64,000 nt of DNA from Aporhodopirellula aestuarii (GTDB taxonomy: Bacteria > Planctomycetota > Planctomycetia > Pirellulales > Pirellulaceae). Position numbers and translations under genes: made by a program. Positions 45,142-54,653 of this stretch are shown here, one piece after another. Each line of letters opens with the position of its first letter. The stretch's first letter is position 1. The notes beneath the pieces were generated by a model. It did not search any database. It saw only the letters and a list, made by a program, of their open reading frames with translations, and was not told where the DNA came from. The stretch lies in contig NZ_JAMQBK010000043.1 in the NCBI RefSeq assembly GCF_023701485.1, forward strand, positions 62,001 to 126,000. The letters run 5' to 3'.

Positions 45142-46080
45142 ATGAGTGATGGAAACGATCTCAATCCCAACCGTGCCCCGTGGACGACTCCGGGTGGAGC
45201 CGGCGCGGCGATGAATACTTCCGACGCGTACGCGCCGCACGAATCTGCGGGCGGTCCACAGCCGCCTCAGAAGAAAGGCCTCGGATGTTGGGTGTGGGGA
45301 TGCCTTGGTGTCGTTGTATTCATGTTGCTCGCGATCGTCGGCATCGGATTCGGCACGTACTACTTCATCACCGTTCAGGTCGCCAAATACACCGACACGC
45401 AGCCCGCCGAAATTCCGGTCGTTGAGATGGAGCCGGAGGAGCTGACCGCACTGGAATCCCGTATCGAATTGTTTACCAACCAAGTCCGCGGCCCCGCAGA
45501 TGGTGTGATGGATGACGACGATGCATCCGCAGCCGAGTCGACGGACCAAGACACCACCACGCCCGTTGACGTTCCTGCCGAACAGCCGCAAATGCGTGAG
45601 TTGGTCCTGACGGCGAATGAACTCAATGCGTTGATCGCGTCAAATCCCGATCTCCGTGGGCGAGTTTTTGTAGAAATTGCCGATGGACGCCTGTTCGGAA
45701 AAGTCAGTATCCCGATGGACATGTTCCCCGGAGGTGACGGACGTTTCTTCAACGCCGATGCGGAGTTCGACGTGTCGATGCAAGATGGGATCTTGGTCGT
45801 GCGATTAACCGATGCCAGCGTTAAGGGCGAACGCATCCCACAACAAATTCTCGAACAATTCTCGAGAGAGAATTTGGCCAAAGACGCCTATAGCGACCCC
45901 GATAACGCCGAAGTGCTCCGTAAATTCGAAAGCATCGAGGTGAAAGAGGATTCGATCATCTTGCGATTGCGACAGCCACCCGCCCTCGAGGATGCGAACG
46001 CTGACGCAGCAGAAGCCGAAGAAGCCGAAGCAGTCTTCGAGGAAGCGACCCCAGCAGAAACCGCCGCCACGGAAGCCTAA
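45142..46080 (+). CDS. Hypothetical protein with one membrane helix
   Basis: The 312-aa protein has a 47-residue Pro/Gly-rich N-terminal tail, one strongly hydrophobic segment (about 47-75, Cys/Val/Gly-rich), and a soluble region outside the membrane with an acidic Asp/Glu/Thr-rich linker (about 115-150), followed by a region of beta strands from 'LVLTANELNALIASNPDLRGRVFVEI'. The C-terminal 35 residues are Glu/Ala-rich. No family is recognised. It lies 24 bases after the acyltransferase and converges with the next gene, so it may act with the acyltransferase in envelope maintenance, but this is only context. Confidence 0.8.
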   Translation: MSDGNDLNPNRAPWTTPGGAGAAMNTSDAYAPHESAGGPQPPQKKGLGCWVWGCLGVVVFMLLAIVGIGFGTYYFITVQVAKYTDTQPAEIPVVEMEPEELTALESRIELFTNQVRGPADGVMDDDDASAAESTDQDTTTPVDVPAEQPQMRELVLTANELNALIASNPDLRGRVFVEIADGRLFGKVSIPMDMFPGGDGRFFNADAEFDVSMQDGILVVRLTDASVKGERIPQQILEQFSRENLAKDAYSDPDNAEVLRKFESIEVKEDSIILRLRQPPALEDANADAAEAEEAEAVFEEATPAETAATEA

Positions 46081-46107
46081 CCGCGCCCACCGATTACAGA
46101 CGGCGAC

Positions 46108-48282
46108 TTAGCGAAGCGCGATTGAAATCCAACCGTCCGTGAAATCGATCGCGGAAACCTTCAACACGCGTCCCGCCAACGCCGGTGCTTTTACCGTGGA
46201 AGGCACGGGGAAACTGCGGTGCAGTAGTTCTCGCGGGAACAGATCATTGAAGCTTTTCTCCATGTTGGTCTTGATCGCCGTTTGGCTGATCGTCAACCGA
46301 CGCGTGCCGGGGAACGACAGGTCGACTTCCTCGTCACGGATCAGCCACATGTTGCCGTCGTCACCGATCACCGGACGATAGGTGGCTGCTACTTCGAGAG
46401 TCCGTTTGAGTTCTCGGTCGCCTTGCGAAAACCGTGTTCCTCGCAACCCGATCCGCAGCGATTGATCGACCGCTTCGACGAACACCGGCCGGAAATTTGC
46501 CAAGTCAACCTCGAATTCTTCGCGCGGTGGCGGCGTGGTCGCTGCGTCGACGACGGCATCCAAACTGATGTCGTCAATATCAACATCCAAAACGTCTCCG
46601 ATCTTATCGACCACGGGTGGCGATGCCCCGACCGGAGTTGGCAACACGATACCCATTGCTGTGATTAGTTGATCAATCTTCGCGGGGGAAAGTGTCTGTC
46701 CGGCGAGCAAGTTGGCGACCGTGTTATCGAGGATACTCTGGTGGATTTGCACCGCACTGAAGTAGCCGCCCGGATGAACACCAGTTCCGCTGCCTGATCG
46801 GATCGCTGACAATGGTGGCGGTTCAAGCAGTGCCGCCAGACCGGTCGGTCGCTGCAGGTTCGCTCTGGCGTAGACCGCCTCGGTCGTCGAACCGATCGTG
46901 CGCGTTAGCGGGGGGAAGTCCAAGCGTCGGAACCAAGGATCGATCAGATCGTCGATGCTCGGGAACGTTCGGGCTGCCGCTTCTGCGGTCTGTTCGTCGA
47001 ACTGATCAAAAATTTGGTTGCGAAGTTTGTCACGAGAAATCGCTTCGGCCAGCGGTCGCTGTTCCGCCGCCTTTCGCCTCGCGATTTTGCGAACGATCTT
47101 CAATGGATGATTAATCCGATTGACTCGTGTTGACAAGTCTGCTGTCGCGACGGTGTCTCCGAGAATGATGCGATCCTCGGTAATCGCAAATTGGCGAGCC
47201 GCGTATACGTTTCCTGTCCCCGTTGTGTCGAGCGTTATCGGTTTGCTATAGCCCCGTGCATCCGACGTGAACAAACCGTCTATCCGAACCAGCACTCTCA
47301 CGTATCCGTCTGATGGCAATAGTTGTGCGGTCACGTTGCCCTGGACGCGGGATCGGCCGAGTATCTTCGTCCCGAGAATGCACTCGTTCACGTCCTTGGG
47401 ATTGTTCACCGGGCGAGTGAGGGCATCGGTAATGGTTCGTCCATCGACCCAGCCACGAAAGTTTGGTTTGCTGTAGTGCGAGCGAATCTTCGCCACCAAC
47501 CGCTCGGCTTGGTTGGCGTCCGAAAGCCCACCGAGGAGCTGTTCCAACATCGCGACATCGTTGAACGATAACGTGCTCAGCGGTTGCGGTGATGTCGCGG
47601 GAGCGGTCGTTTCGCCGTCGTCTGTCGTGCCGGGTTTTTGGGTCGGTTTGGTTTCGGACGCGAATAACTTGGCAATCGCATCAAGCTGCTTTTCGATTGA
47701 CGCGATCCCACGCTTCGGGTCCGAGTATCGCAGCGCCGCAATGTAACGCTGAATTGCTGTGCGTAATGCGACCATCGGAGCCAATTCCAGGCCCACGTCC
47801 AGTCCGCGCAGGCGTGCTTCGAGTTCAACGGCGGGCCTGCCACGCTGTGCGATCGATTCATTCGCCTGGATCGCATCACGTAGCGGATCGAGCTGGAGGT
47901 AACGCATCCACGCGTCGTAGTTCGTGGAGTCCGTGTTGCGGCGAAAATAGCCCTCGACGGCAGCCATTCGCTCGATCACTTCCGATTCGGATTGCTCAAG
48001 ATTCGGTAGACGGTCGACATCGAGTTCCTCACGCGCCCGGTCAATTTCGCGGAGCAAGTCGGCAACTTGGTTGGGGCGGTCGTTATCGACCGTAGCCGTT
48101 TCGACCAAGACAGCCCCCGGCGGCAAGGGCGGCGGTCCGCCGCTTGGGATCCCCGAGGAAATTGATGTGTCGATGATCTCGGGCAAATCCGCCTGTGCGG
48201 TCGACGGCGACCACATCGACGCAGCGACCTGAGAAAACAGGGCAATGGCGAGGGTGAAGGAAAAACCAGGTTGCTTGAGCAT
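46108..48282 (-). CDS. Secreted hypothetical protein (724 aa)
   Basis: A signal peptide covers about residues 1-31 (cleavage after AQA). The mature part has alpha-helical stretches near the N-terminus (residues about 70-215), a Thr/Pro-rich spacer near 225, then mixed beta regions with repeated short strands and a C-terminal 'DFTDGWISIALR'. No membrane helix follows the signal, so a soluble periplasmic or extracellular protein is expected. I do not recognise the family. It is convergent with the one-helix membrane protein, with a gap of 27 bases between stops. Confidence 0.8.
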   Translation of the reverse strand: MLKQPGFSFTLAIALFSQVAASMWSPSTAQADLPEIIDTSISSGIPSGGPPPLPPGAVLVETATVDNDRPNQVADLLREIDRAREELDVDRLPNLEQSESEVIERMAAVEGYFRRNTDSTNYDAWMRYLQLDPLRDAIQANESIAQRGRPAVELEARLRGLDVGLELAPMVALRTAIQRYIAALRYSDPKRGIASIEKQLDAIAKLFASETKPTQKPGTTDDGETTAPATSPQPLSTLSFNDVAMLEQLLGGLSDANQAERLVAKIRSHYSKPNFRGWVDGRTITDALTRPVNNPKDVNECILGTKILGRSRVQGNVTAQLLPSDGYVRVLVRIDGLFTSDARGYSKPITLDTTGTGNVYAARQFAITEDRIILGDTVATADLSTRVNRINHPLKIVRKIARRKAAEQRPLAEAISRDKLRNQIFDQFDEQTAEAAARTFPSIDDLIDPWFRRLDFPPLTRTIGSTTEAVYARANLQRPTGLAALLEPPPLSAIRSGSGTGVHPGGYFSAVQIHQSILDNTVANLLAGQTLSPAKIDQLITAMGIVLPTPVGASPPVVDKIGDVLDVDIDDISLDAVVDAATTPPPREEFEVDLANFRPVFVEAVDQSLRIGLRGTRFSQGDRELKRTLEVAATYRPVIGDDGNMWLIRDEEVDLSFPGTRRLTISQTAIKTNMEKSFNDLFPRELLHRSFPVPSTVKAPALAGRVLKVSAIDFTDGWISIALR

Positions 48283-48483
48283 GGATGTTCTGGGCAGGCT
48301 GCGGATAATACGAGTTTATGCAGTTTAGCTAGTTTTGCGCCAAAAGCACGACGTGTCGCCAGGAAACCCTGCACGATTAGTGCCAGTCGGATCGTCGCGG
48401 CGTCCGGCAACACGCCCGTCGTGGCCGTCAGCTAGGTACAATGTTGACGAATTGTCACTTTCATCCTCTCGAATGGACTCCCG

Positions 48484-48936
48484 ATGGCAGGAACCGCAGT
48501 TGCCCAGTCGATCATTCGTGCTGCCAATACTGCCAGTCTGGGGACGCTGGATCGTGATGGTGGTCCCTTCGTGTCGCTGGTGACCGTGGCCGCAATCGGG
48601 CCCCGGACATTGGCGATGTTACTCAGTGGATTGGCCCGCCATACCCAGAACCTGCTCGGCCATCCCTCCGCATCGTTGCTGATCAGCCAACCGCATCCGG
48701 GCGGTCAAACTGACGATCCTCTCGCGGCGACCCGTGTGACGTTGGTCGGGCGAGTGCAAAAATTGTCGGCTGCTGAAGATTCTTCATCTCGGGAGGCCTT
48801 CCTGGCTGCCCATCCATCGGCAGAAATTTATGCCGGGTTTGGTGATTTTGCGATCTTCGAATTCACCGTCACCGAGGCCCATCTCGTCGCCGGGTTTGGC
48901 CGCATCGAAACAATCTCGGCCGATGATCTGTCATAA
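48484..48936 (+). CDS. Pyridoxamine 5'-phosphate oxidase-like / HugZ-type protein
   Basis: The 150-aa protein has the split-barrel flavin-binding fold of the PNPOx family in its heme-utilisation (HugZ-like) branch. Typical blocks are 'ASLGTLDRDGGPFVSLVTVAAIG', 'LLSGLARHTQNLLGHPSASLLI' and 'DDPLAATRVTLVGRVQKL', then 'YAGFGDFAIFEF'. It lacks the C-terminal heme-binding extension seen in full HugZ proteins, so it could bind FMN, heme or F420 instead. Enzyme activity is unproven. Start is the ATG giving MAGTAVAQSII. It lies about 50 bases upstream of the next small gene on the same strand, so they may form an operon. Confidence 0.85.
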   Translation: MAGTAVAQSIIRAANTASLGTLDRDGGPFVSLVTVAAIGPRTLAMLLSGLARHTQNLLGHPSASLLISQPHPGGQTDDPLAATRVTLVGRVQKLSAAEDSSSREAFLAAHPSAEIYAGFGDFAIFEFTVTEAHLVAGFGRIETISADDLS

Positions 48937-48988
48937 TCTATTTCGCTATTTCCTGTCCCTCTTTCGTCACACTAAGGTCCAGCCGCTT

Positions 48989-49414
48989 ATGTCTTCGATG
49001 TCTCCGCAGCCCGATGAACCAGATCTCGATAACGACGAGACGGATGACTATCCTGATACTCACGACGAAGCCTCCTTTGACGACATCATCACTGCACCAT
49101 CGGCGAACCGGGTAACCAACCGCGTCGATAAAGATCAGATCGCGCAATTTGTCACGACGATCAAAAACGCCGAACAACAGGTCGGCGAAAACATCATCAT
49201 GGCGCTGCAACACGAAGACACGGTCGCGGTGCTAACCACCATCGCGATGGGACCTGACGGCAACCAGCGGGTGATCTCCGCGGCTCTGAACCCGCGTCGC
49301 ATGAAACTCGTCCAAGAAATCTTGCAGGACGCTGAGCAAGAACGCGAAGACGAGCAACCCTGTTTCGGTTTTCACTGTCTCGTCAAACCGAAAAACCCTG
49401 ATCCATCAGGGTAA
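48989..49414 (+). CDS. Hypothetical acidic cytoplasmic protein (141 aa)
   Basis: I start at the ATG giving MSSMSPQPDEPDL; the frame is open 53 codons earlier, overlapping the PNPOx-like gene, but that part looks non-coding. The N-terminal 45 residues are Asp/Glu/Pro-rich and probably disordered. The rest ('DQIAQFVTTIKNAEQQVGENIIMALQHEDTVAVLTTIAMG...RVISAALNPRRMKLVQEILQDAEQ') looks like a small alpha/beta domain of no known family. It has no signal or membrane helix. Its last codons overlap by 9 bases the end of the convergent esterase gene, within a terminator-like hairpin. Confidence 0.75.
   Translation: MSSMSPQPDEPDLDNDETDDYPDTHDEASFDDIITAPSANRVTNRVDKDQIAQFVTTIKNAEQQVGENIIMALQHEDTVAVLTTIAMGPDGNQRVISAALNPRRMKLVQEILQDAEQEREDEQPCFGFHCLVKPKNPDPSG
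49391..49412 (-). terminator. Terminator overlapping two convergent stop regions
   Basis: ACCCTGAT-CC-ATCAGGGT (49395-49412) forms a perfect 8-bp inverted repeat. On the minus strand the stem is followed by TTTTTCGG, giving a factor-independent terminator. The stop codon of the minus-strand esterase-DUF1080 gene (49406-49408) lies within the stem, and the hairpin also lies within the last codons of the plus-strand gene. Confidence 0.7.
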
Positions 49415-51022
49415 TTCGCGAATGCGAAGTTTGCGAAACTGTATCGGCGAGCCTTCGCTTTCCAAACAAAGATAGCCCTCCGCCGGTTCGACTCCCGTGC
49501 CACCGGACACTTCTTCGCCGTTGACCCACAACCGCACCTCACCATTGATCGCACGGACGTAATACTGATTCCATTCCCCGTGACCATTCGCTAAATGCTT
49601 GCGCGGAAAGCTGCGGCTGCCATCGGGGGAGAGTGGCGGAAATGGCGTCATCTTCACCCGTACAGGAAAGACGTCACCGTTGGTTCCAAACCAAGACGTG
49701 TCTTTGCCGCGCGAACGAACCATATCGGTGTATCCGTGATCGAGAATTTGTACTTCGATGCCATCCGGCAAACCTGGTTTGCCAGCCTGGGTCAGCTTCT
49801 CGATTGATTCGGGAGTGGTCCAAACAAAACATCCCGAATTGCCCGCTGGTTTCTCGTGCATCCATTCGACCACGAGTTCAAAATTCTTGACTTGCTTGGC
49901 CGTTCGCAGCACGCTGACCGGCTTTCCAGTGCAGTGCAACACACCGTCGACCCAGTTCCACGTGTCTTCGGCACTGTTGACATGCACGAAGTCTTCTTCG
50001 GTGAGTGAACGCCAACCTGGTTGAGTGTCGTCCATCACCGCTCGCACTTCTTCGGTGGAGGCGGAATCGGATACGTTGTCGTTCGACGGCGTTGCCTTCA
50101 TCCAACCATTGATTTGCATCCACGCGCGACACGCGTCCGGCCAACTATCGACGGGGCGATCGCCGCGATACATTCCGAAACCGTGGCCGCCGCGATCATA
50201 AACGTGCAGTTCACCGGGGACGCCGTGCCTTTGCATCGCGGAGTAATAGCGAAGGCTATTTTCAACCGGTACCGCTTTGTCGTCACCGGCATGCACGAGG
50301 AACGTCGGGCAGGTCGTCTTGTCAACTTGCTCGTCACGTGACATTTCACGGACGAGTTCTTCGCTGGGTGATTTACCTAACAGGTTGTTCCTCGAGCCTG
50401 AATGCGTGACACCGTCGGCCATCGAAATGACCGGGTAGACGAGAACTGCGTAGTTGATGTCAGCTTCAGCGTCAGTTGCCACGGTGGCGGCGAGGTGACC
50501 GCCCGCGGAAAAACCGAGGATGCCCATTCGATTTGGGTCGAGGTTCCATTCAGCAGCATGATCTCGCATGATCGCAATCGCACGCCGTGCATCCGTTAGT
50601 GGCACGGGATGCTGGTTCGCCCCGCCGCTACAACGGTACTTCAGCACGCCCGCGGTGACACCATTTTGGGCCATCCATTGCGCAACCGCATGTCCTTCCT
50701 TCTCAATCGACAACCCTCCGTATCCGCCGCCGGGACAAATAACAATCCCCGTCCCTGTATTGGATTCCGCCGCAGGGCGATAAACGGCCAAGTTCGGACG
50801 ATTGATTTTGGTAATCCATCCGTTCGCTACCGGTCGTGCTTCAAAAATTTCCGTGCTGTCGGCTTCGGTGTTTCCAAGTTCATCGTCGGTCCACAGCGAA
50901 AACGTTTCGAACGCTGGTGAGGCTTTCACGGCGTCTTCGGCGCCAACCGACACCATACCGAAAGCACTGAATAACAAGGAACAACCGAGGCAGACGCCGC
51001 GAGTAAGATCGTGGATGAGCAT
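49406..51022 (-). CDS. Alpha/beta-hydrolase esterase fused to DUF1080
   Basis: I start at the ATG giving MLIHDLTRGVCLGCSLLF (538 aa), as it makes a signal peptide ending VGA; the frame is open 24 codons further up. Residues of about 45-295 form an alpha/beta-hydrolase with 'CPGGGYGGLS' (oxyanion hole), the nucleophile elbow GFSAGGH and a His in 'DRGGHGFG', like acetylxylan esterases. Residues of about 335-538 form a DUF1080 (3-keto-disaccharide hydrolase/concanavalin-like) domain ('NSGCFVWT', 'GIEVQILDHG', 'LCLESEGSPIQFRKLRIREL'). A sugar esterase with a glycan-binding or hydrolysing domain, exported, is likely. It follows the sulfatase gene on the same strand. Confidence 0.9.
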   Translation of the reverse strand: MLIHDLTRGVCLGCSLLFSAFGMVSVGAEDAVKASPAFETFSLWTDDELGNTEADSTEIFEARPVANGWITKINRPNLAVYRPAAESNTGTGIVICPGGGYGGLSIEKEGHAVAQWMAQNGVTAGVLKYRCSGGANQHPVPLTDARRAIAIMRDHAAEWNLDPNRMGILGFSAGGHLAATVATDAEADINYAVLVYPVISMADGVTHSGSRNNLLGKSPSEELVREMSRDEQVDKTTCPTFLVHAGDDKAVPVENSLRYYSAMQRHGVPGELHVYDRGGHGFGMYRGDRPVDSWPDACRAWMQINGWMKATPSNDNVSDSASTEEVRAVMDDTQPGWRSLTEEDFVHVNSAEDTWNWVDGVLHCTGKPVSVLRTAKQVKNFELVVEWMHEKPAGNSGCFVWTTPESIEKLTQAGKPGLPDGIEVQILDHGYTDMVRSRGKDTSWFGTNGDVFPVRVKMTPFPPLSPDGSRSFPRKHLANGHGEWNQYYVRAINGEVRLWVNGEEVSGGTGVEPAEGYLCLESEGSPIQFRKLRIRELP

Positions 51023-51195
51023 CGTTTTCGTGGGGAGAGAGGAAGGGAGAGAGGTGGGGCTGGTATCATAGTGCCTGCAAAACCGTGCGTCCAATAATGC
51101 TGGCGGTGCCGGAGTGTGAGTCCCAGTGAAAACAGCTGGCTGTTTGGGAGTCAGTCGCGATGGGGGATTGGTGCGATCCCCAATGAAGTATCTGA

Positions 51196-52722
51196 CTATT
51201 TAGATACCGCTGTGTCGGTTCGACGCCAAACCGGCCGGGTGTTCGCGGTAATTTCTTTGTCCGCGGCGATCATTCGTGCCTTCAGTCTCTCAGCAATCTC
51301 GGGTTCGGTTGCGTAACGGTTGTTCTCTTCGCTGATGTCCTCAGCGAGATTGAACAACAAGTGCTCAACCGTTGTGGTTGTTTTGCCATCTTTGTTTTTG
51401 GTCTTCGGCTTTGCGAGCAACTTCCAGTCGCCCACCCGGATGCCTTCCAGTGTTCCTCGCGAGGAATAGAATACGAGTTCGTTGCGTGGCGACTCATCGC
51501 TCGTGAATGTGCTCGAGATATCAAACCCGTCGATGGTTGTCCCTTTCGGAAGCGAAGTATTCGTGAGGGCTGCGATCGTGGGCAACAGATCCATTGTTGA
51601 GGTAAACGCGTCAGTCGTGGTTCCGGCGGGGATTCGGCCTGGTCCCCACATCACGCACGGCACCCGCTGGCCACCTTCAAACGTCGTGCCTTTGCCATCC
51701 CGCAACACGCCCGCGGTCCCGCCGTGGTTTTTAAAACGTAACCAAGGCCCGTTATCGCTGGTGTAGATCACAACGGTGTTTTCCGACAGTCCGAGTTCTC
51801 GAACCGTGTCCATCAAACGTCCCACCTCCGCATCAATATGTTCGATCACGCATTTGTATGCGTTTTGGGGATCTGGATCGTAAGCATCCGCTGGCACATA
51901 CAGCGGAATGTGCGGCATCGAGTGTGGCAGGTATAGAAAGAATGGCTGATCCTGATTCGAGGTCACGAATTCGATGGCACGGTCCGTGTATCGCCGCGTG
52001 ATCGTTCGTTGGTCGACGGGCAGCTCAATGATCGTTTCGTTTTCGATCAGTGGAGTCTGCCACAGCGTTACGCAAGATTCTTGGTCCGCCCAAAGTTCGT
52101 CGGAAGCCATCCGCGGTTTGTTTTGGTTCGCCGGATGGTTCATGTCGTTGGAATACGGAATGCCGTAGTAAGAATCAAAGCCGTTGGCCCTCGGCAGCGT
52201 CTCAGGATGGTGGCCCAAATGCCATTTCCCGACGCAAGCCGTCGCGTAGCCGAGTGATTTCAAATGGTCGGCGATTGTGTGTTCGGTTGCATTGAGTCCG
52301 TAATCACTTTTGGGGAATAGCACATGTTGATGCATGCCGATTCGTTTCGGATAGGAACCGGTTAGCAACGCGGCACGCGATGGTGAGCAAACCGAACACG
52401 CGGTGTAAAAACTCGTGTACGTGTGTCCCTCTGCAGCCATTCGATCAATGTTCGGAGTCGCGATTGTCGTCGAACCGAAGCATCCCAAATCGCCATATCC
52501 CTGGTCGTCGGTGAAGATGATGATCACGTTCGGGCGATCAGCAGATTCAGTTGCCGCTTTGGTCGTGCGCTGTGACGCGAAACTGCCAAACAACATGATA
52601 AAGAACACGGCAACCGCAGGGAGACGTCGTTGCGAAACGCAATCGACCGTGCAGGCTTGGTGCGAGTCAGGACTGGACGTGAACAATTTCGGGGGCCGGC
52701 AAAACATGGGATGATCCTGCAA
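51196..52722 (-). CDS. Exported sulfatase (formylglycine type I)
   Basis: This 508-aa protein is an alkaline-phosphatase-superfamily sulfatase that removes sulfate esters, in planctomycetes often from algal polysaccharides. The active-site motif CSPSR (Cys112 by this start) would be changed to formylglycine by a maturase not present here. The metal site begins with 'IIIFTDDQGYGDLGCFG', and 'GKWHLGH' and 'YTSDNGPW' complete the pattern. The N-terminus has a signal peptide ('AVAVFFIMLFGSFAS', near residues 36-50), and the start could be a few codons downstream (residue 6). It lies between the esterase-DUF1080 and the lyase-like gene, all on the minus strand but with gaps of 170 and 300 bases. 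Confidence 0.93.
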   Translation of the reverse strand: MQDHPMFCRPPKLFTSSPDSHQACTVDCVSQRRLPAVAVFFIMLFGSFASQRTTKAATESADRPNVIIIFTDDQGYGDLGCFGSTTIATPNIDRMAAEGHTYTSFYTACSVCSPSRAALLTGSYPKRIGMHQHVLFPKSDYGLNATEHTIADHLKSLGYATACVGKWHLGHHPETLPRANGFDSYYGIPYSNDMNHPANQNKPRMASDELWADQESCVTLWQTPLIENETIIELPVDQRTITRRYTDRAIEFVTSNQDQPFFLYLPHSMPHIPLYVPADAYDPDPQNAYKCVIEHIDAEVGRLMDTVRELGLSENTVVIYTSDNGPWLRFKNHGGTAGVLRDGKGTTFEGGQRVPCVMWGPGRIPAGTTTDAFTSTMDLLPTIAALTNTSLPKGTTIDGFDISSTFTSDESPRNELVFYSSRGTLEGIRVGDWKLLAKPKTKNKDGKTTTTVEHLLFNLAEDISEENNRYATEPEIAERLKARMIAADKEITANTRPVWRRTDTAVSK

Positions 52723-53019
52723 TAGTAGTCGAATGGCTGAGCATTATCGGCGAGGCTACAAGCGGCGTGGTCGGTTTGCACGTCAATCATTCCCACACTC
52801 GCTGCAGCCCCCGACAGCATAAACGGCCCAGCGTCGGCCTGCACCCTTGTTGTCTCAATCGGAACGTTTTATCGAGGTCGCTCATCTCGGAAGCATCGGC
52901 CACGTCCTTGCCAGTCGCCGGCTACCTTGCCTTCCGCCCCGATAGTGCTCGTTCGCCACGATCCCGGTGCGTACGTCACCGCAAGTCCGATTCATCACTT
53001 GCAGTCGCTTTGTGTGGTT

Positions 53020-54453
53020 TTATTTGGGGGAGGTGTTTGCCAGGTATTCTGCCAGCGTCTTTAGGTGTTTTACCGCGATGGACATTTCGATACTTGGTCC
53101 GGACACTTTGCTGTATCGCAATTCGTTTTCGCTCAGCCATGCACCGCGATTGTCTAGTTGATCGATGATGGTTTGAACCACTTTCACACTCGGTGGTCGG
53201 CTCGCTCGACCTCGCTCGGCCAACTGTTTTGCCGTCAGTTGCGAGACTCGCTCGTATTGTTTGCGAAGCTTGCCGACTTGGCTTGGGAGTTTGAATCCGT
53301 AGTGCGTCGGCACGTCGCTGTCGTCGTACGTCAGTTTGTAATCCGTAGTGAAATACAGCGGACGATTTGTTTGAAGCTCATAGAATCGTGCAACTTGACC
53401 GTCAGGAAGTTCGCAGCTTTCGAGGTAGTCGAGGGCACGCGGGATGGTCGCGAGGTATTTTGGGTTACCCGTCTCGCGATACACCATCATCAGCGTCTCG
53501 ATGACGCCAAAAGATTCGGAAGTTGTGATCGCGGGTGGTTCGAACTTGCGTGCCCAGATTGGTTGCATTTGCGAGTTGTATTGTTGCGCCCAAGCTGGTT
53601 GGGGATTGGGCATTTGAGCGGCCAAGAGTGAATCCGCCAATTTGATCGCCGAGGCGTGGTAGGTGTCGTCTCCATAGGCCTGATGTGCCAACAATAGCAA
53701 CTTCATGACATCGCGTGCCAAGTGATCGTTCAGTGTGTAGCGATACCAGTACTCGTTATGTCCGGGATATTCTCTCGGCCAATCACTGGGGTAGTTGGCT
53801 CGTAAGAAAGGTGTATCGAGATCTTGGCTGCGTCGGTCGGTCCAGACTTGCGGAAAGCCTCCGCCAGAAAATTGTCCGCGGCGGATCAATTTGTCGAGTC
53901 CGTAGAGCGCCATTTCGTGAATCGTAGGGTCGCCGAATTCGAGTGACCGATCCAACTCGATCAAGAACCGGAGTGCGGATTGTGTTTTGTCGTCATCGAG
54001 GCTGGATTGGTCTTTCGCCTTGTTGGAAAGCTTGTCGATACGATAGGCCCAGCGACGACGACGATCGGGCTCGAACTCGACCATCGCTTGCCAACCGCCC
54101 GATCGCATTTGACCGCGGCGGAGTGATTCGGCTGCTTTGCGAGCGGCGACGAGGAATTGTTGATCCCCGGTCGCTTGATAGAGTTTGACGAAGGCTTCGC
54201 CGACCGACGGTGTCCCGGGCGGTTGGACCCAAATGGTTTCCGTATTAACGACGCCCTCGCCCTCGCGAGTTTTGAGATCCGCAGAGTAGGCCCATAAGTA
54301 CCCGCCTTCGGTGCTGACATGGTCGACCAAAAAGGATGTTGCTTTCTTGGCCGCTGCCAACGCATCGTCGCGAAGGTCTGCCTGAGCAGGGGCTGATATT
54401 GCGACACCGAGCGAGGCCCAGATCACGAATCGAATCAAGATTGGTTGACTCAT
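53020..54453 (-). CDS. Secreted pectate-lyase-like protein (alpha/alpha barrel)
   Basis: I start at the ATG giving MSQPILIRFVIWASLG (477 aa), with GAGG five bases upstream; the open frame above it only runs into transposon end repeats. The signal peptide ends near 'APAQA'. The mature protein resembles PL10-like pectate lyases: 'GGFPQVW', 'RANYPSDWPREYPGHNEYWYRYTLNDHLARDVMKLLLLAH' and helical repeats such as 'ALDYLE'. This supports an alpha/alpha toroid fold. Substrate (pectate or another uronic polymer) and activity are inferred from resemblance only, so glycan lyase is the safer name. It lies in a group with the sulfatase and esterase. Confidence 0.75.
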   Translation of the reverse strand: MSQPILIRFVIWASLGVAISAPAQADLRDDALAAAKKATSFLVDHVSTEGGYLWAYSADLKTREGEGVVNTETIWVQPPGTPSVGEAFVKLYQATGDQQFLVAARKAAESLRRGQMRSGGWQAMVEFEPDRRRRWAYRIDKLSNKAKDQSSLDDDKTQSALRFLIELDRSLEFGDPTIHEMALYGLDKLIRRGQFSGGGFPQVWTDRRSQDLDTPFLRANYPSDWPREYPGHNEYWYRYTLNDHLARDVMKLLLLAHQAYGDDTYHASAIKLADSLLAAQMPNPQPAWAQQYNSQMQPIWARKFEPPAITTSESFGVIETLMMVYRETGNPKYLATIPRALDYLESCELPDGQVARFYELQTNRPLYFTTDYKLTYDDSDVPTHYGFKLPSQVGKLRKQYERVSQLTAKQLAERGRASRPPSVKVVQTIIDQLDNRGAWLSENELRYSKVSGPSIEMSIAVKHLKTLAEYLANTSPK

Positions 54454-54536
54454 GGAACCCTCAGGAGGAAGTTGGCAATTCACGGGTTTGCCAAGTTTAA
54501 CTGACAACCGCTGCTCCGTGTCGATTCTCAAGTCTT

Positions 54537-54598
54537 CTAGTTGGGGCCACCCACAGAATTTGCCCATGGCTAGTTGGGGCCACCCATAGAAATTGCCC
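54537..54598 (+). repeat. Left-end tandem repeat of the transposase element
   Basis: Two copies of a unit of about 30 bases, CTAGTTGGGGCCACCCA followed by a short AT-rich part and GCCC, with a period of 33 (54537-54567 and 54570-54598). Their core TTGGGGCCACCC is the reverse complement of GGGTGGCCCC found at the right end (55900-55920, 56308-56327). Confidence 0.8.
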
Positions 54599-54653
54599 GT
54601 GATGTGGACATTGCTAAGATTGAATGGTCTTCCAATCACGCGCAGAGGTCGTC

